A stretch of DNA of 59,400 nt. Origin: Enteropsectra breve (lineage: Eukaryota > Microsporidia). Every line of letters starts with the position of its first letter. The first letter of the stretch is position 1. The notes beneath the pieces are model-generated. The model was not told where the DNA came from. It saw only the letters and a program-made list of their open reading frames with translations, and ran no database searches. Shown one piece after another: positions 29,101 through 37,630 of this stretch. Both the position numbers and the translations under genes were made by a program. The DNA lies in assembly GCA_024243835.1 (NCBI GenBank), contig JALPMN010000638.1, positions 1 to 59,400 on the forward strand, written 5' to 3'.

Positions 29101-29141
29101 AAACTCTTGTAGTTTCTCAAGTGGATGGATCTTATCCTCAT
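26109..29141 (-). CDS. SMC3: SMC3-type cohesin ATPase
   Basis: 1010 residues from the ATG at 29141 (ACCCATA just upstream); the frame extends further but without conserved residues. The N-terminal head has Walker A GSNGTGKST (30-38) after IRSIHLRNYKSF. Two coiled-coil arms flank a hinge near residues 465-590 (GVLGMVYGLLNVPG, then GRGVFVALNRIGG). The C-terminal head has the signature LSSLSGGQKTA and Walker B FYVLDEMDASLD. The end, GQYFISSFKEEALGCGDRFY then NKASFI, follows the pattern of Smc3 rather than Smc1, 2 or 4. Smc3 pairs with Smc1 and Scc1 to hold sister chromatids in the nucleus. It is ~200 residues shorter than in yeast, mostly in the arms. An E2F-like site lies upstream. Confidence 0.88.
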   Translation of the reverse strand: MRIRSIHLRNYKSFKEEQTLELGMKNIILGSNGTGKSTFLSAIRAIFSMEQTSSSYNDNELPSEIELDIDNTLGYFPLPQYFVLKMINPNSAARAQYFVNNRPISSEEMQGLMYNAGIGTESFIMQGKALELSNSSPSERYKLISRISGVSHYEASRAQSLKLLESDDKILSLIERIELKNKKREGFIRDQTEYKAILSRKKELEYKLRLMEILELNRSIEKEIQQNMPENLNNSDFTDSASDFNMVDLELKECKERIVDCRGKIDAINSRLKQYDDKIVSELRTRLGLSPGISNTVTGASESVNSQNINQNTNNSLNANNNLTLNPYEEKLGALSKKFADLNAFYDQLTDSKNSLEIEIKALKYYEAGKDRQEDIEELEKRYSQNSSKLQKNPAAVAENSYAHKKDLWNKKNKIKTGLVDLNKTLASLENKMLYLGKEQINIYEKIKNEPGVLGMVYGLLNVPGAILEAFESVCSNSLYWIVVENEDIASKMIHKIDGRGVFVALNRIGGSRPAKSSAEIKGDDRLIKMSSYIKSEKKYKSLISFICKDYYICSDLNTGFACKELYDINIVTFDGDIIKRNGVVCGGYEPPKNILRDHRKTVDEIKKCNEEIKAIDNELSQINDVSLAESNGEDENVVTNNLKALNLYISYKINMLKNKKVKLRNMDDLENSCRNIRERMREIKEEKDDVEGRMRQCRDKKERIAEIIDGLKDIDKSSFEILNCTRKEKELIDRKYSFKENRENINQKKYILINKRREIMEKIGIKDFSGISLDAILRGLEIPVEDHAGGDAEAKDLLFKSLKLCNAELKKYCGFENICFAEDSERNLREELELLNADRDKIKLYIEELDGRKEQTFVGGFNLVAGNFSHFYNRITGKDASLELREKEVFINIESVFSEGSLSSLSGGQKTAIAVSLLLAMQTSGSQNSSGNAPFYVLDEMDASLDRETAQKVYEIIAEQPGQYFISSFKEEALGCGDRFYRSVMENKASFIAEIDKREGYDVVRQSVC

Positions 29142-29450
29142 TATGGGTATCTTTAAAACTTCTTTTAAAATATTTCTTTGCAATATCACTAAATGGCGGG
29201 AAAATATGATAAGCTTAAAATACTGGAAGTGAATGGATGGTAGAGATAACATTTATTGAGCAACAAAATTAAAGAGGTGCAAATAAAAAAAATATGTTTT
29301 AGTTGTGTATGAGGAAGTAACCATAAAAGGAGGTAGCCAAGTAGTTTAGCTATTGTGAAAGCATTACAATAAAAAAGATTTTATTCATTTTTTAAGAAAC
29401 ACCCTAGTTTGATTTACAACTATATGAATACAGAAATAAGTTAAATACAT
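29142..29450. other. intergenic spacer upstream of SMC3
   Basis: No gene is seen. It contains the E2F-like site listed separately. Confidence 0.6.
29194..29205. promoter_or_regulatory. E2F-like site upstream of SMC3
   Basis: TGGCGGGAAAAT (plus strand; TTTTCCCGCCA in the gene's direction) lies 53-64 bases upstream of the SMC3 ATG. It matches the E2F consensus TTTCCCGCC. Cohesin genes are induced at G1/S in many eukaryotes. Confidence 0.45.
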
Positions 29451-30584
29451 TTATTCCTTTGATATTTCATCCTTTATCTTTGACAGCGATGCTTTGAGCT
29501 TTTCATTTTCATCTTTAAGTGCTATATTTTCATCCTCAATTATGGCTATTTTCTCATTTAAAAGTCTTTTCAGATTTTCCTGCGCCTTTATCATCGCGTG
29601 CTGCACCACCAGATAGTCGAAATAGCTGGTTCTTTCTGCCACAGTTATTTCCTGTGCATCTTCCACTTCTGCACAATTCTTATAGTACACATTGTTGGCC
29701 TTGTTTTTGAGCACCGTTATAATATCAGCTGGTTCAGTAAACTTTGAGATCTCGGCTGCCCTTCGAATCAGGCTCTCGTAGTCTGTTTTCAGAGACAGCA
29801 CCATGTCTGTTGCATTTGTAAAGGCATCAATCTCAGTTGTGGACATCAGTCGCAGTACCTGAAAAACTGTATATTGTGAAATGGATGCATTTTCTTTGCT
29901 TTTAGTTTCAGATAAAAAATGTTCGGCATTCTCACTGCCTTTTTTCATAATTGTTATGTCTATTATGATGCCGGCGGGCTCTTTGTTCTCTTCGTCCGAA
30001 TCTTTATTTGAAACATCCGGATTTGAATATCTCTTCTCAAATTCTGCATCGAACAAAAGATCAAGTCCTCTGTTGGCAATTAAGTGCAGCACAATGCGAT
30101 AGACACCAAGAGCATCGCTTCCATGCATTTTCATCAGCTCAAATATTATTATTAGCAGCTTCTTTTCTATGTGCCATGCTCTTTCCAGCCCTTTAAAGAT
30201 GTTAAAGACCTGTTCGGGCACAACATCAGATTCCCTGCAAAGCGCAATGATGCATTCGGAAAGCTCGGAGTCGCTTCCGAACATCTCTGGCTCGGGAAGC
30301 TCTCGGCACGCCACAGACGAGTCCTTTGCCAGCCGCAAATAAACTCCGAATCTCAGCATCACAGGCATTTTAGAGATGTTGTCTTGGAGAGACACGTAGT
30401 CTATGGATGGATTTCCAAGAAAGAGCGCCCAGTATTTGTAGGCATCTGCTGCTGGCAGGTAGCATCTCTGAGTGCAGTGCTCTCTAGTGCACAGCGACCC
30501 CCTGTATTTGAATGTGCAGGAATCGTTTTTTGCTGTTTGCAACGCTTTATTTTTGGGATCAAACACCAGTGAGTACCAGGACAT
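29451..30584 (-). CDS. hypothetical protein with N-terminal Cys cluster and C-terminal coiled coil
   Basis: 377 residues starting at 30584; the upstream part of the frame begins only with TTG. Near residues 22-42 there is a Cys/His cluster (SCTFKYRGSLC, then CTQRCY), possibly a small zinc site. The middle is helical, with a Lys/Glu/Asn-rich linker near 190-230. The last ~60 residues form a clear coiled coil (IEDENIALKDENEKLKASL). No leader or membrane span. I do not recognise the family; a nuclear or scaffolding role is possible but unsupported. Confidence 0.72.
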   Translation of the reverse strand: MSWYSLVFDPKNKALQTAKNDSCTFKYRGSLCTREHCTQRCYLPAADAYKYWALFLGNPSIDYVSLQDNISKMPVMLRFGVYLRLAKDSSVACRELPEPEMFGSDSELSECIIALCRESDVVPEQVFNIFKGLERAWHIEKKLLIIIFELMKMHGSDALGVYRIVLHLIANRGLDLLFDAEFEKRYSNPDVSNKDSDEENKEPAGIIIDITIMKKGSENAEHFLSETKSKENASISQYTVFQVLRLMSTTEIDAFTNATDMVLSLKTDYESLIRRAAEISKFTEPADIITVLKNKANNVYYKNCAEVEDAQEITVAERTSYFDYLVVQHAMIKAQENLKRLLNEKIAIIEDENIALKDENEKLKASLSKIKDEISKE

Positions 30585-31332
30585 GCTCTGCCGTTTGTCT
30601 CCTGGCAAAATAATGACAAAAAGGGGAATTAATTTTTGATTGGATCGTTTAAATAGATAAATGTGTCTCTTAAAGAACCATTATAAATGCGTATAACCGA
30701 ATGGAATGGCTACTTTCAACAAATAAGTGCTTTTTTTATCTTCTGAAATCCGGACAGGTGCATTTTGCAGAAAGTTAAGAGTTTTATCATCAGAGCAAAA
30801 CAAGTTAGGCAACTTGTTTTGCTTTGATGATAAAACTTTTACTATAAAAAGGAATGCATTACAACAGCAGGCCGAAACAAGACATATGAGAGATTTTGAA
30901 TCAAGATAAATTGTTTAACTCAGATAAATTACAGCATTTCATTGCATTTTAAAAAAGAACCCTAAATTATTGTCACACAGTTTGACAAAAGCTTTCTGCA
31001 AGAATCTAAACGATGCAAGAATAAGGTTTGAATTTATTATAAGGAGTTCTTTATAGGTTCTTCTATTTTGAATGCAGTTAATCTGTAGCTTTAAAATGAA
31101 TGCGCAGCATCATTGTCATTAAGCTTCGGACAAAAATCTGCAATACCAAGTAGAAAAATCCTTAAACCACGAAGAATTAAAGAATGACAGAGCTGATCCG
31201 TTTTAGAAAAAATAAAGCACCTAATCACGCCTATTTACAGTTATACTCAAAGACTACACTGATTATCATACACAAGAATACAGAAAATTATGAAAAAATA
31301 TTTAACTGTTTCTATTGATTTGACCCATTCTT
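30585..31332. other. 0.75-kb spacer carrying a long inverted repeat
   Basis: No gene is supported. A 60-codon frame at 30727-30909 runs through the inverted repeat and starts with TTG-like codons, so I reject it. The hairpin is described separately. Confidence 0.6.
30776..30841. repeat. near-perfect 31-bp inverted repeat with 4-base loop
   Basis: Left arm 30776-30806, loop AGGC (30807-30810), right arm 30811-30841. Within the inner 27 base pairs there is one mismatch (CAGAGC against GCTTTG). A G-T position at 30779/30838 interrupts the outer end and would be a G-U pair in RNA. The arms read AGTTTTATCATCAGAGCAAA and onward. The arms are not homopolymeric, so a chance origin is unlikely. It could be a hairpin RNA, a tiny inverted-repeat element or a protein-binding cruciform. 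Confidence 0.85.
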
Positions 31333-31845
31333 TTATTCGATTATCTCCATGCTGTGCTTCTTAACTATATCCTTGGCAATCGGATGGTTCTGTTTCTTGC
31401 AAAACTCTATTAATTCTGGGGTCAGTAAGTGCGCATACGATTTTGAAACAGCCAAGAGTATTTTAAAGTGGATCAGATACAGCTCCTTGCTTTCAAGCGT
31501 GGAAAGATAGTGAGAGATTGGCGTTGTGTCAATCTTGGCCTTCTTGGCAAGAATTGCGTTGAGCAGCACCGGTGTTCTCTTGCTGTCCTCCTGAACAATG
31601 AAGTCTATGAGGGCATTCATATCCTTAATTTTGGATTTTTGGATTGCAGAAGCAATCAAGTCTATCTCTTTGGCAGATAGTTCTTTCGTCTTTAGTATTT
31701 TTACTGGATCCTTCTCTAGCAGCTTGATTAGAGTGCTAAAATCAGCCTGCCCCAGCTTACCATTCTTAATGCTCTTTCTGAGGTTGATGAATTCATCGTT
31801 GCACGATTGCTTTATCTCATTTACTATCAGATCTGCAATATTCAT
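31333..31845 (-). CDS. small helical protein of unknown function
   Basis: 170 residues from the ATG at 31845; a TTG nine bases earlier opens the frame. It appears entirely alpha-helical, with repeated leucine/isoleucine spacing and Lys-rich linkers (LIKLLEKDPVKILK, ALIDFIVQEDSKRTPVLLNA), which could be HEAT-like or an adaptor fold. There is no leader, membrane span or motif. It is followed after 143 bases on the upstream-strand side by the SNARE gene in the same orientation. I do not recognise the family. Confidence 0.72.
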   Translation of the reverse strand: MNIADLIVNEIKQSCNDEFINLRKSIKNGKLGQADFSTLIKLLEKDPVKILKTKELSAKEIDLIASAIQKSKIKDMNALIDFIVQEDSKRTPVLLNAILAKKAKIDTTPISHYLSTLESKELYLIHFKILLAVSKSYAHLLTPELIEFCKKQNHPIAKDIVKKHSMEIIE

Positions 31846-31988
31846 CTTGGCCAATAAAAAATTTTATTTTAAGAATTTGTAAAAAGAGCAAATGTAACAA
31901 CAACACTTTCATTTAATCCAGGGCAGTAGCAAACACATTTAGTTCATTGACTTCAATATTTTAACACTTCTATGGCACATTATGTGCT

Positions 31989-32255
31989 TTATTTCATATA
32001 AAAAATTACTAGGAGTAGTGTAAATATTAGAGAGGTGAATATGTAAAACTTCCATTTTGCCAGCTTGTTTTTGTCCATTCCATTCAGCCCAAACATTGTG
32101 GTCCTCAATCTTGCAAGTGTGGCCGAGAAGCGCGGCTGTATGTTTCGCAGATTCAAATTTTGGCTTCTTAATATACCTGTCAGTTCATTCGCGGTGTTTT
32201 TCAGCACATGAATTTTTTTCACAAAAATATCTTCCTCGTTTTCAAGTTCATCCAT
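31989..32255 (-). CDS. Bet1/Sft1-like Qc-SNARE
   Basis: 88 residues, typical length for this class. A single SNARE helix (residues ~5-62) includes VLKNTANELTGILRSQNLNL, with a Gln where the zero layer is expected, and ends in RLRTTMFGL, reminiscent of the Bet1 'MGRL' end. A C-terminal tail anchor (70-86, FYIFTSLIFTLLLVIFY) follows. Qc-SNAREs of this kind act in ER-Golgi or intra-Golgi vesicle fusion. The ATG directly follows ACACCC. Bet1 and Sft1 cannot be told apart by eye. Confidence 0.75.
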   Translation of the reverse strand: MDELENEEDIFVKKIHVLKNTANELTGILRSQNLNLRNIQPRFSATLARLRTTMFGLNGMDKNKLAKWKFYIFTSLIFTLLLVIFYMK

Positions 32256-32575
32256 GGGTGTTTAAGTGCATTCATATTATGAATATGCAAGGAAAAAGCA
32301 AAAACACCGGTGAGTAAAGCACTTTACATTTAAATCTCGTCTGCATAATACCACTTGAAAAATTACATCCGACAGGTTTGGCTTGTGCTATGCATACTAT
32401 TCAGTAAGAAAAAGACTTTAAACCCATTTTTATTTTAATCATCCAGAATGTTTTTAAAACTCAATATTACGGTGTAAAATAAATGCAGGCATTTCGTGTA
32501 TTTAAAATACATTTGCTAAGTCTGTTTAAAGCTTTTGTTCAGATGAAAAAAATTTTGCAAAATTTATCAGCCCAT
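32256..32575. other. divergent promoter region, SNARE / eS28
   Basis: No gene is seen. In the last 50 bases it has AAAATTTTGCAAAATTT followed by CAGCCC before the eS28 start, a clear case of the start-signal pattern. Confidence 0.6.
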
Positions 32576-32815
32576 ATGGCCAAAGCTGAGAATGCACCAA
32601 ATGCCAATGCTGAGCTCACCGGGGATGACGCCGCTTTTATTGCTGAGGTCACAAATATCTACAACAAAGTTGGAGCTGGAGGAGATGTGACTCTTGTCAG
32701 AGTTTTGCTTAGACACAACAATAAAGCCATTGTGAGATCTGTTGAAGGCCCAATTCGTATTGGAGATTTACTTTCACTTAGAGAATGTGTAAGAGAATCA
32801 AGAAGATCCAGATAA
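32576..32815 (+). CDS. RPS28: small ribosomal subunit protein eS28
   Basis: 79 residues from the ATG at 32576, which is preceded by CAGCCCAT; the frame extends upstream through AT-rich, unconserved codons. The S28e pattern is plain: VTNIYNKVGAGGDVTLVRV, then NKAIVRSVEGPIRIGDLLSL, then the basic end RESRRSR. eS28 sits on the head of the 40S subunit near the mRNA exit. About ten extra N-terminal residues (AENAPNANAE) precede the usual core. Confidence 0.95.
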   Translation: MAKAENAPNANAELTGDDAAFIAEVTNIYNKVGAGGDVTLVRVLLRHNNKAIVRSVEGPIRIGDLLSLRECVRESRRSR

Positions 32816-33048
32816 AGATTAAATGCTACTTAAATATTCTATGTCTGTTTTTTCATTTTAATGGCGTTTATAAAGATTAGAATATAATTTTGGTTATGAT
32901 GCTGATAGCTCATGGCGTAGCATAAAAATCATACAGGGCCGACTATAAACTTAATTATAAAGTGATACTGGTTTTCATTTGATTATCAAGAAATTAAAAA
33001 AGCCTAAAGATTTTTTAAAATTTATTTATAGGGCTAAAGCGAAAAATC

Positions 33049-35358
33049 TCACTCCAGGTATTTAGCCAAGACATCAGTATTCAGCTTGATAGCATACTTA
33101 TAGACAATGAGAAATAGCTCGGGATAAATAGCAGTGAAATATCCAATGACGTATCCTTCGTACTGCTCAAAAAAGTCCTTAGTGAGCTGCTCCTGGTAGT
33201 GTCTCTGCGTGTTGCGCACAAATCGTATTAGTTCGCTCAGAGACAGTGTGTCGTATCTTCTCTTGGCACTGACAGTCTTTCTGACACCCAGATGCAGATA
33301 GTCCACCCAGTTCCCTGCGAAGACCGTGTTTTTATATTTTTCGAGTTTGATTTTCGTATGAACGTTGGTTTCAATAAAGTCAGAAAAATCACACAGAAAC
33401 TCAGCCATTTTTGAATAGCTCCAAAAGAACGGGTGTTTGCTCATCGAAATGGTGCCTTTTAGAACAGCATGATAAATAAAATCGTGCTCAATCTGATCAG
33501 AAAGCCTGATAAAATATGTGCCCTTTTTAATATTATTTATGGTGTCATCAGAGGTGTTCTGAAGCTCGTTGTTTTTACTGCTTTTGCCTGCGGATTTATC
33601 ATCTTTACTGTTGCCCGCTGTTTCTTCAAAAGAAAAATTATCGATGCTGTACGTAAGGCCTGTTACAAGAACATCCTGTTTCCAGTTGTTTTCGTTGTCT
33701 GTTAGCAGAACAGCCTGTTTTCTGGGATGCTTCACGTAGTTGGTGCCGTCGAACGGATGGTAGCCAGTCATAAAGTAATGCACCGCGCACCCCATGGCAA
33801 AAATATCATCACTGATGCTGGGCGCACCTCCCTCCATTATATTTAGTGACCTGTATTTTGGATCAGAGAACACTGCCTGTAGCTTGGGCTGCCCGTGCGT
33901 ATCAATTCTGAAATTCTCAGGACAGATTCTGTTGTGCACAATCCCCTTGGAATTCATATACTCCATTGCTTTGATGTACTTTAGTAAAAACTCTTTTATA
34001 TCTATCGGCTTCTCATCCATACTCTTATGGCTCTTGCTGAATTTATATCTTTTAACTGCAAAATACTTGCATTTCTCAACCTTTGCATTCTCCTCAATTT
34101 CACACTTCTTGGAAATCTCGAGTTTTTCGCTTTTCTCAGTGATAATCAGGTAATTGATGAGTCTTTTGCCTTGATAGAGAATATGTATCAGATGCGGATG
34201 TGCCACACTTTTGTGACACGAAAGCTCCTCACACAGCTTTTTGGGCACTTCATGGATGATGCACGGCTGGTTCACAAAATAGCCGGCATACGTGTGTTTT
34301 TGCAGCTTGGCTTTGTATTTGATATTTGATCGGAAGTACATTACAAGCACTAGAAAGAAAATCAAGATGCTGAAACAAATCACTATAATAATCCTGTCGT
34401 TTGGACTATCGACTTCTCCAATCTGAGAGACATATGTCCATGGGTGCACGATGTCGTTATCAGTGCCGTAGTTGCAGAGGTTTCCCGATTCTTCCTCAAT
34501 ATGGTTTCTGCCATTGTGATTTACATAGTTTTGCAGCTCCTCATTTCTGCTTTGAAAACGCAAAAGCCCTGGCTTTTTGTTAAAATCCGCTTTTGTTGTG
34601 TAGATCTTTACCATGTAGCTGATCTTGCTGTTTGTGTTCGTCCTGAAAACAGACACTATTTGGCTGTCGAAGCTGTAAATTTTGTTTTTGAGGTAAATTT
34701 GGTTGTTGCAGATTTGAAGCGGCTGGTATTCCTCTTCAAGACACACTACGTGCGATATCTTCAATATTTCATCCACGTTGCTTTCCAAGTCCCTGATAAA
34801 AACCTCGGTATTAGAAAACAGCACCAAAATGTTTTTAATGAATGTTGAAGTGTAGACTTTGTCTGCAGTGAAAAGAATATTGTTCTTTATTACTGGGCTG
34901 CTGAGCAGCTTTGACAGCGGCACTCCGGTCGATTTGTAGATGATACGTCCTTCTGGAGAAATATGAGCACTTGAAAAATCATATTTCTTGATATCAGTGC
35001 TGCTTTGGTTTATATTATGTGCAGTGTGGGGGAGTATTGCAGTTGAGTTTTTATCATATTCTGTGGGCCTCTGCAAGGCAATCTTATTTTCGTTTGTCGG
35101 TCGAGTGTCTGCTTCGTACTGTGCTGTTTCATCCTTTTTGCTGTATGCTGGCAGTATGTCCGAGTATGTTTTTATTGCCTGAGGCATTTTCTCTCTCTTA
35201 ATTTTCTTCGGTGGCTTACAGAATGGGACTGATTCATCATTGATACTCAAGGGGTAGCTTTCTACGGTATCTGAAATGAAATGCAGCTGATCATCTGCAG
35301 TCTGCACAATATAAAGTGTGTTGCACAGAACAGCCGTGAGCCGAACCAAAAATATCAT
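33049..35358 (-). CDS. IRE1: Ire1-like ER stress sensor with degenerate kinase and intact RNase domain
   Basis: 769 residues. There is a signal peptide (1-20), a luminal domain (~21-320) and a transmembrane helix (322-343). The kinase-like domain (~355-640) has lost key residues: the beta-3 lysine region reads PCIIHEVPKK, the HRD loop is HNRICPEN (475-482) with Asp replaced by Arg, and the DFG is AVFSDP. The helix DDIFAMGCAVHYFMTGYHPF (517-536) is typical of Ire1. A Lys/Asn/Ser-rich insertion lies at ~541-615. The C-terminal KEN RNase domain keeps HPFFW (642-646) and the catalytic-type residues Y702, R715, N716 and H720. Ire1 senses unfolded proteins and cuts mRNA at the ER. Here the nuclease looks intact but the kinase does not. 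CCC precedes the start. Confidence 0.88.
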   Translation of the reverse strand: MIFLVRLTAVLCNTLYIVQTADDQLHFISDTVESYPLSINDESVPFCKPPKKIKREKMPQAIKTYSDILPAYSKKDETAQYEADTRPTNENKIALQRPTEYDKNSTAILPHTAHNINQSSTDIKKYDFSSAHISPEGRIIYKSTGVPLSKLLSSPVIKNNILFTADKVYTSTFIKNILVLFSNTEVFIRDLESNVDEILKISHVVCLEEEYQPLQICNNQIYLKNKIYSFDSQIVSVFRTNTNSKISYMVKIYTTKADFNKKPGLLRFQSRNEELQNYVNHNGRNHIEEESGNLCNYGTDNDIVHPWTYVSQIGEVDSPNDRIIIVICFSILIFFLVLVMYFRSNIKYKAKLQKHTYAGYFVNQPCIIHEVPKKLCEELSCHKSVAHPHLIHILYQGKRLINYLIITEKSEKLEISKKCEIEENAKVEKCKYFAVKRYKFSKSHKSMDEKPIDIKEFLLKYIKAMEYMNSKGIVHNRICPENFRIDTHGQPKLQAVFSDPKYRSLNIMEGGAPSISDDIFAMGCAVHYFMTGYHPFDGTNYVKHPRKQAVLLTDNENNWKQDVLVTGLTYSIDNFSFEETAGNSKDDKSAGKSSKNNELQNTSDDTINNIKKGTYFIRLSDQIEHDFIYHAVLKGTISMSKHPFFWSYSKMAEFLCDFSDFIETNVHTKIKLEKYKNTVFAGNWVDYLHLGVRKTVSAKRRYDTLSLSELIRFVRNTQRHYQEQLTKDFFEQYEGYVIGYFTAIYPELFLIVYKYAIKLNTDVLAKYLE

Positions 35359-36160
35359 ATTAAGGGAAAATTTTTAGCAGTCTTTGAAAATTTATAATTC
35401 AAAAAATAAGACATTAAAGTTTCATTGAGGAAAGTTTCATCTGATAAAGAGCCAGAACCAAAAATTTTAAAACATTAAAACTTATCATTGCGCCTTAGTC
35501 TAAATACTAAATGTTATCTAAGAAGTCATCTATTAGATGCTTTTAAAATTTTATTGAAAATTTTGTGTGCTTGTTGTTATTTTTAATTCATGTTCATTAA
35601 AATATGTGGAACAAATCGTAAAGTGAAAAAGACCATTTAGGAGTTCTGGAATAAACAATAATGTGAATGAATGTATAATATACCGAGTAGCGTTAATATT
35701 TTTAACTCACAAGCCTTGTATATCAATATTATTATTGACGGAAAATATGGTTATTCTCAGTTTAAAGCACTTTTATTCCAGCAAAATTTACTTAAAGCCA
35801 TAATCATCGATCATTATTGTGTTGTTTGTATATTTTTTCAATCCCTGCACTCAATGTCTAACTATATAAGACTTAAAACATTTAAAAAGTATAATTATTT
35901 GTACTTAATATACTAATTTTGTTCAAAAACAATTATAAACATGCGAAGCAGCTTTAATATCTTTAATTTTAAACACACGATAAAATATAAGCATCGAATA
36001 CCTTATAAAATATCCATTATTGTTAGCTATTTTAAGATGGAAGATATAGTTACAATGGCTTAATTAATCTGGTAAAACACTTGAAAGATCCTCCAATCAG
36101 TTTATTCAAGTCTGATAATTTTTTGTTTTAGGCTATAAATACTATTTCTACAGCGATTAT
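35359..36160. other. 0.8-kb divergent spacer
   Basis: No gene is supported. An 81-codon ATG frame (35671-35916) is very AT-rich in codon use and lacks a start signal; I reject it. Confidence 0.55.
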
Positions 36161-36778
36161 ATGAAGCTAGGCCTTTCCGTGGGCATTGTATTTTGTACAA
36201 CGGCATTTAAGGTTGCATATGAGGATCAGTGGCTTAGTGTATACAATGGCGATCTTGTGCTTGAATCCAAGCAGGGCACGGATTTTATCCGAAAAATGGC
36301 TCCTAATAAGAATGTGCACAAAACAATACTCTATGATGCAAAAGACAACAACGTTGTAAGCATCGACGGGAGTAATCGACTTATTTCTGGCGCGTTTCCG
36401 AACTACAGTGAATTTGAGATTGTGCTCGATTTGAATGGTCTGTTCATTTTAAGGAACAAGGAGCGCTGTGTGCATGCTACTACTGATGAAGTGTTTCTTG
36501 ATGAATGTGCTGCTGGCAAAAGTACATATTTTCAGATTGTTGACACCGATATGGATGATGAAAGCCTAGCACATAAGCCGATGCTCGCTGGCCCCAAACC
36601 TGACGGCTTTAATCCATACGATCCGCTTGCCGATGCAAAAGCACCGTACTTTGACAAGTCTAAGGAAGACATGAAAAAAATTCTGAAGCCCTACCGAGAG
36701 AGACTCAGAAATTCACCTCCAACTGAAAACTCTTCAGATGATGTGAAAAGACTGCTCAAGAAATTCTTGCCGATTTAA
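36161..36778 (+). CDS. predicted secreted ricin-B-type (beta-trefoil) lectin-like protein
   Basis: 205 residues with a short hydrophobic leader (1-17, ending TTAFKVAYE). Residues ~22-128 alternate short strands (WLSVYNGDLVLES, KTILYDAKDNNVVSI, GLFILRNKERCVHA, VFLDECAAGKSTYFQIVD); the spacing of 'LxLxxC..g....FqI' is typical of a ricin-B-like beta-trefoil subdomain. The last ~75 residues are Pro/Lys/Asp-rich and probably disordered. Secreted ricin-B-like proteins are known in several microsporidia and have been linked to spore-host contact. This is a lectin fold only; there is no enzymatic domain. The call is by eye. Confidence 0.55.
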   Translation: MKLGLSVGIVFCTTAFKVAYEDQWLSVYNGDLVLESKQGTDFIRKMAPNKNVHKTILYDAKDNNVVSIDGSNRLISGAFPNYSEFEIVLDLNGLFILRNKERCVHATTDEVFLDECAAGKSTYFQIVDTDMDDESLAHKPMLAGPKPDGFNPYDPLADAKAPYFDKSKEDMKKILKPYRERLRNSPPTENSSDDVKRLLKKFLPI

Positions 36779-37075
36779 ATGTAACTAAACACTTTGACAA
36801 CATTAATTCTCATATATTTTTTTGACCTGTGTTTTTAACTTCATGCTTGGTTATGTTACTTCATTTATTAGTTTTAATTAATCAATTTTATTTAGCATAT
36901 GACTAATCAATAGCATATAAACGCTATTTTTAGATAATTAGACAAAAAATAATTTTGTTTAGTCTCTAAAGAATATATCACCCGTGTAACTTCAAACATT
37001 CGCATTAACCGTCTTGGTTGCGAAAGGCTATATTATTTCGAAGATAAAAAATTTAATTAAAGTTTTAATAACGGG
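36779..37075. other. AT-rich spacer
   Basis: Nothing is seen. Confidence 0.6.
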
Positions 37076-37234
37076 TTATCTTCTTGAATCTTCATTTTTT
37101 ACTTGATTCTTAGGCTTGTGCTCATCAATGTACTTATTGTAGTTAAATCCTTGCATTTTATTGGCTCCGAACAATGTTCCTACAGTTATTACAACCATCA
37201 CTAAGAATACTATCATCATCGAAATTTTCACCAT
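37076..37234 (-). CDS. microprotein with N-terminal hydrophobic segment
   Basis: 52 residues. ATG at 37234, TAA at 37076-37078. The first ~22 residues are a hydrophobic helix (MMIVFLVMVVITVGTLFG) and the rest is polar and basic with Tyr/Asn (NYNKYIDEHKPKNQ). This reads as a signal peptide or single-span membrane anchor with a short mature part. A second microprotein ~400 bases away has the same plan, and LFG occurs at the end of both hydrophobic segments. No homologue is recognised. Confidence 0.5.
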   Translation of the reverse strand: MVKISMMIVFLVMVVITVGTLFGANKMQGFNYNKYIDEHKPKNQVKNEDSRR

Positions 37235-37630
37235 AATAAGGCTTACAAATATAATATTTTATCGTAATTTGATAGCCAAAGATGATGGTACAGCTAACGG
37301 TAACCATAAATCACAGTAAAAATGGCTACTTTGAACCAGCGAAGTGAGAGTTATTCTAAATTAGACTCCTGTAAAGCTCACTGTTGTGAACCATAGCATA
37401 AGCATCGGATATAAACCATTTGCGTGCTAGTTTATAATGCCATCTGTTGGGAATCACAATTATTTTAAACTTTCATACATTCGAGTTAGGTATCCTATTT
37501 ATCGTCAAAATTAGATGCTGTATTAGTTTTCAAATAAAATGGCAATGCTGTAAAAGGCATCAAATAGCGGCTGCTTGAAGAAAATATTAAAAGAACTAAA
37601 AGAATGTGTAGATTACTTAAATTAACTAGT
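37235..37630. other. spacer between two microprotein genes
   Basis: No supported gene. A 24-codon plus-strand frame at 37322 has four cysteines but is too short to call. Confidence 0.5.

Noticed and set aside
30727..30909. 60-codon plus-strand frame
   Set aside because: It lacks an ATG start and runs through both arms of the hairpin, which explains its open length.
35671..35916. 81-codon plus-strand frame with an ATG
   Set aside because: Codons are dominated by A/T, there is no CCC or AAATTT signal, and no protein-like motif is present.
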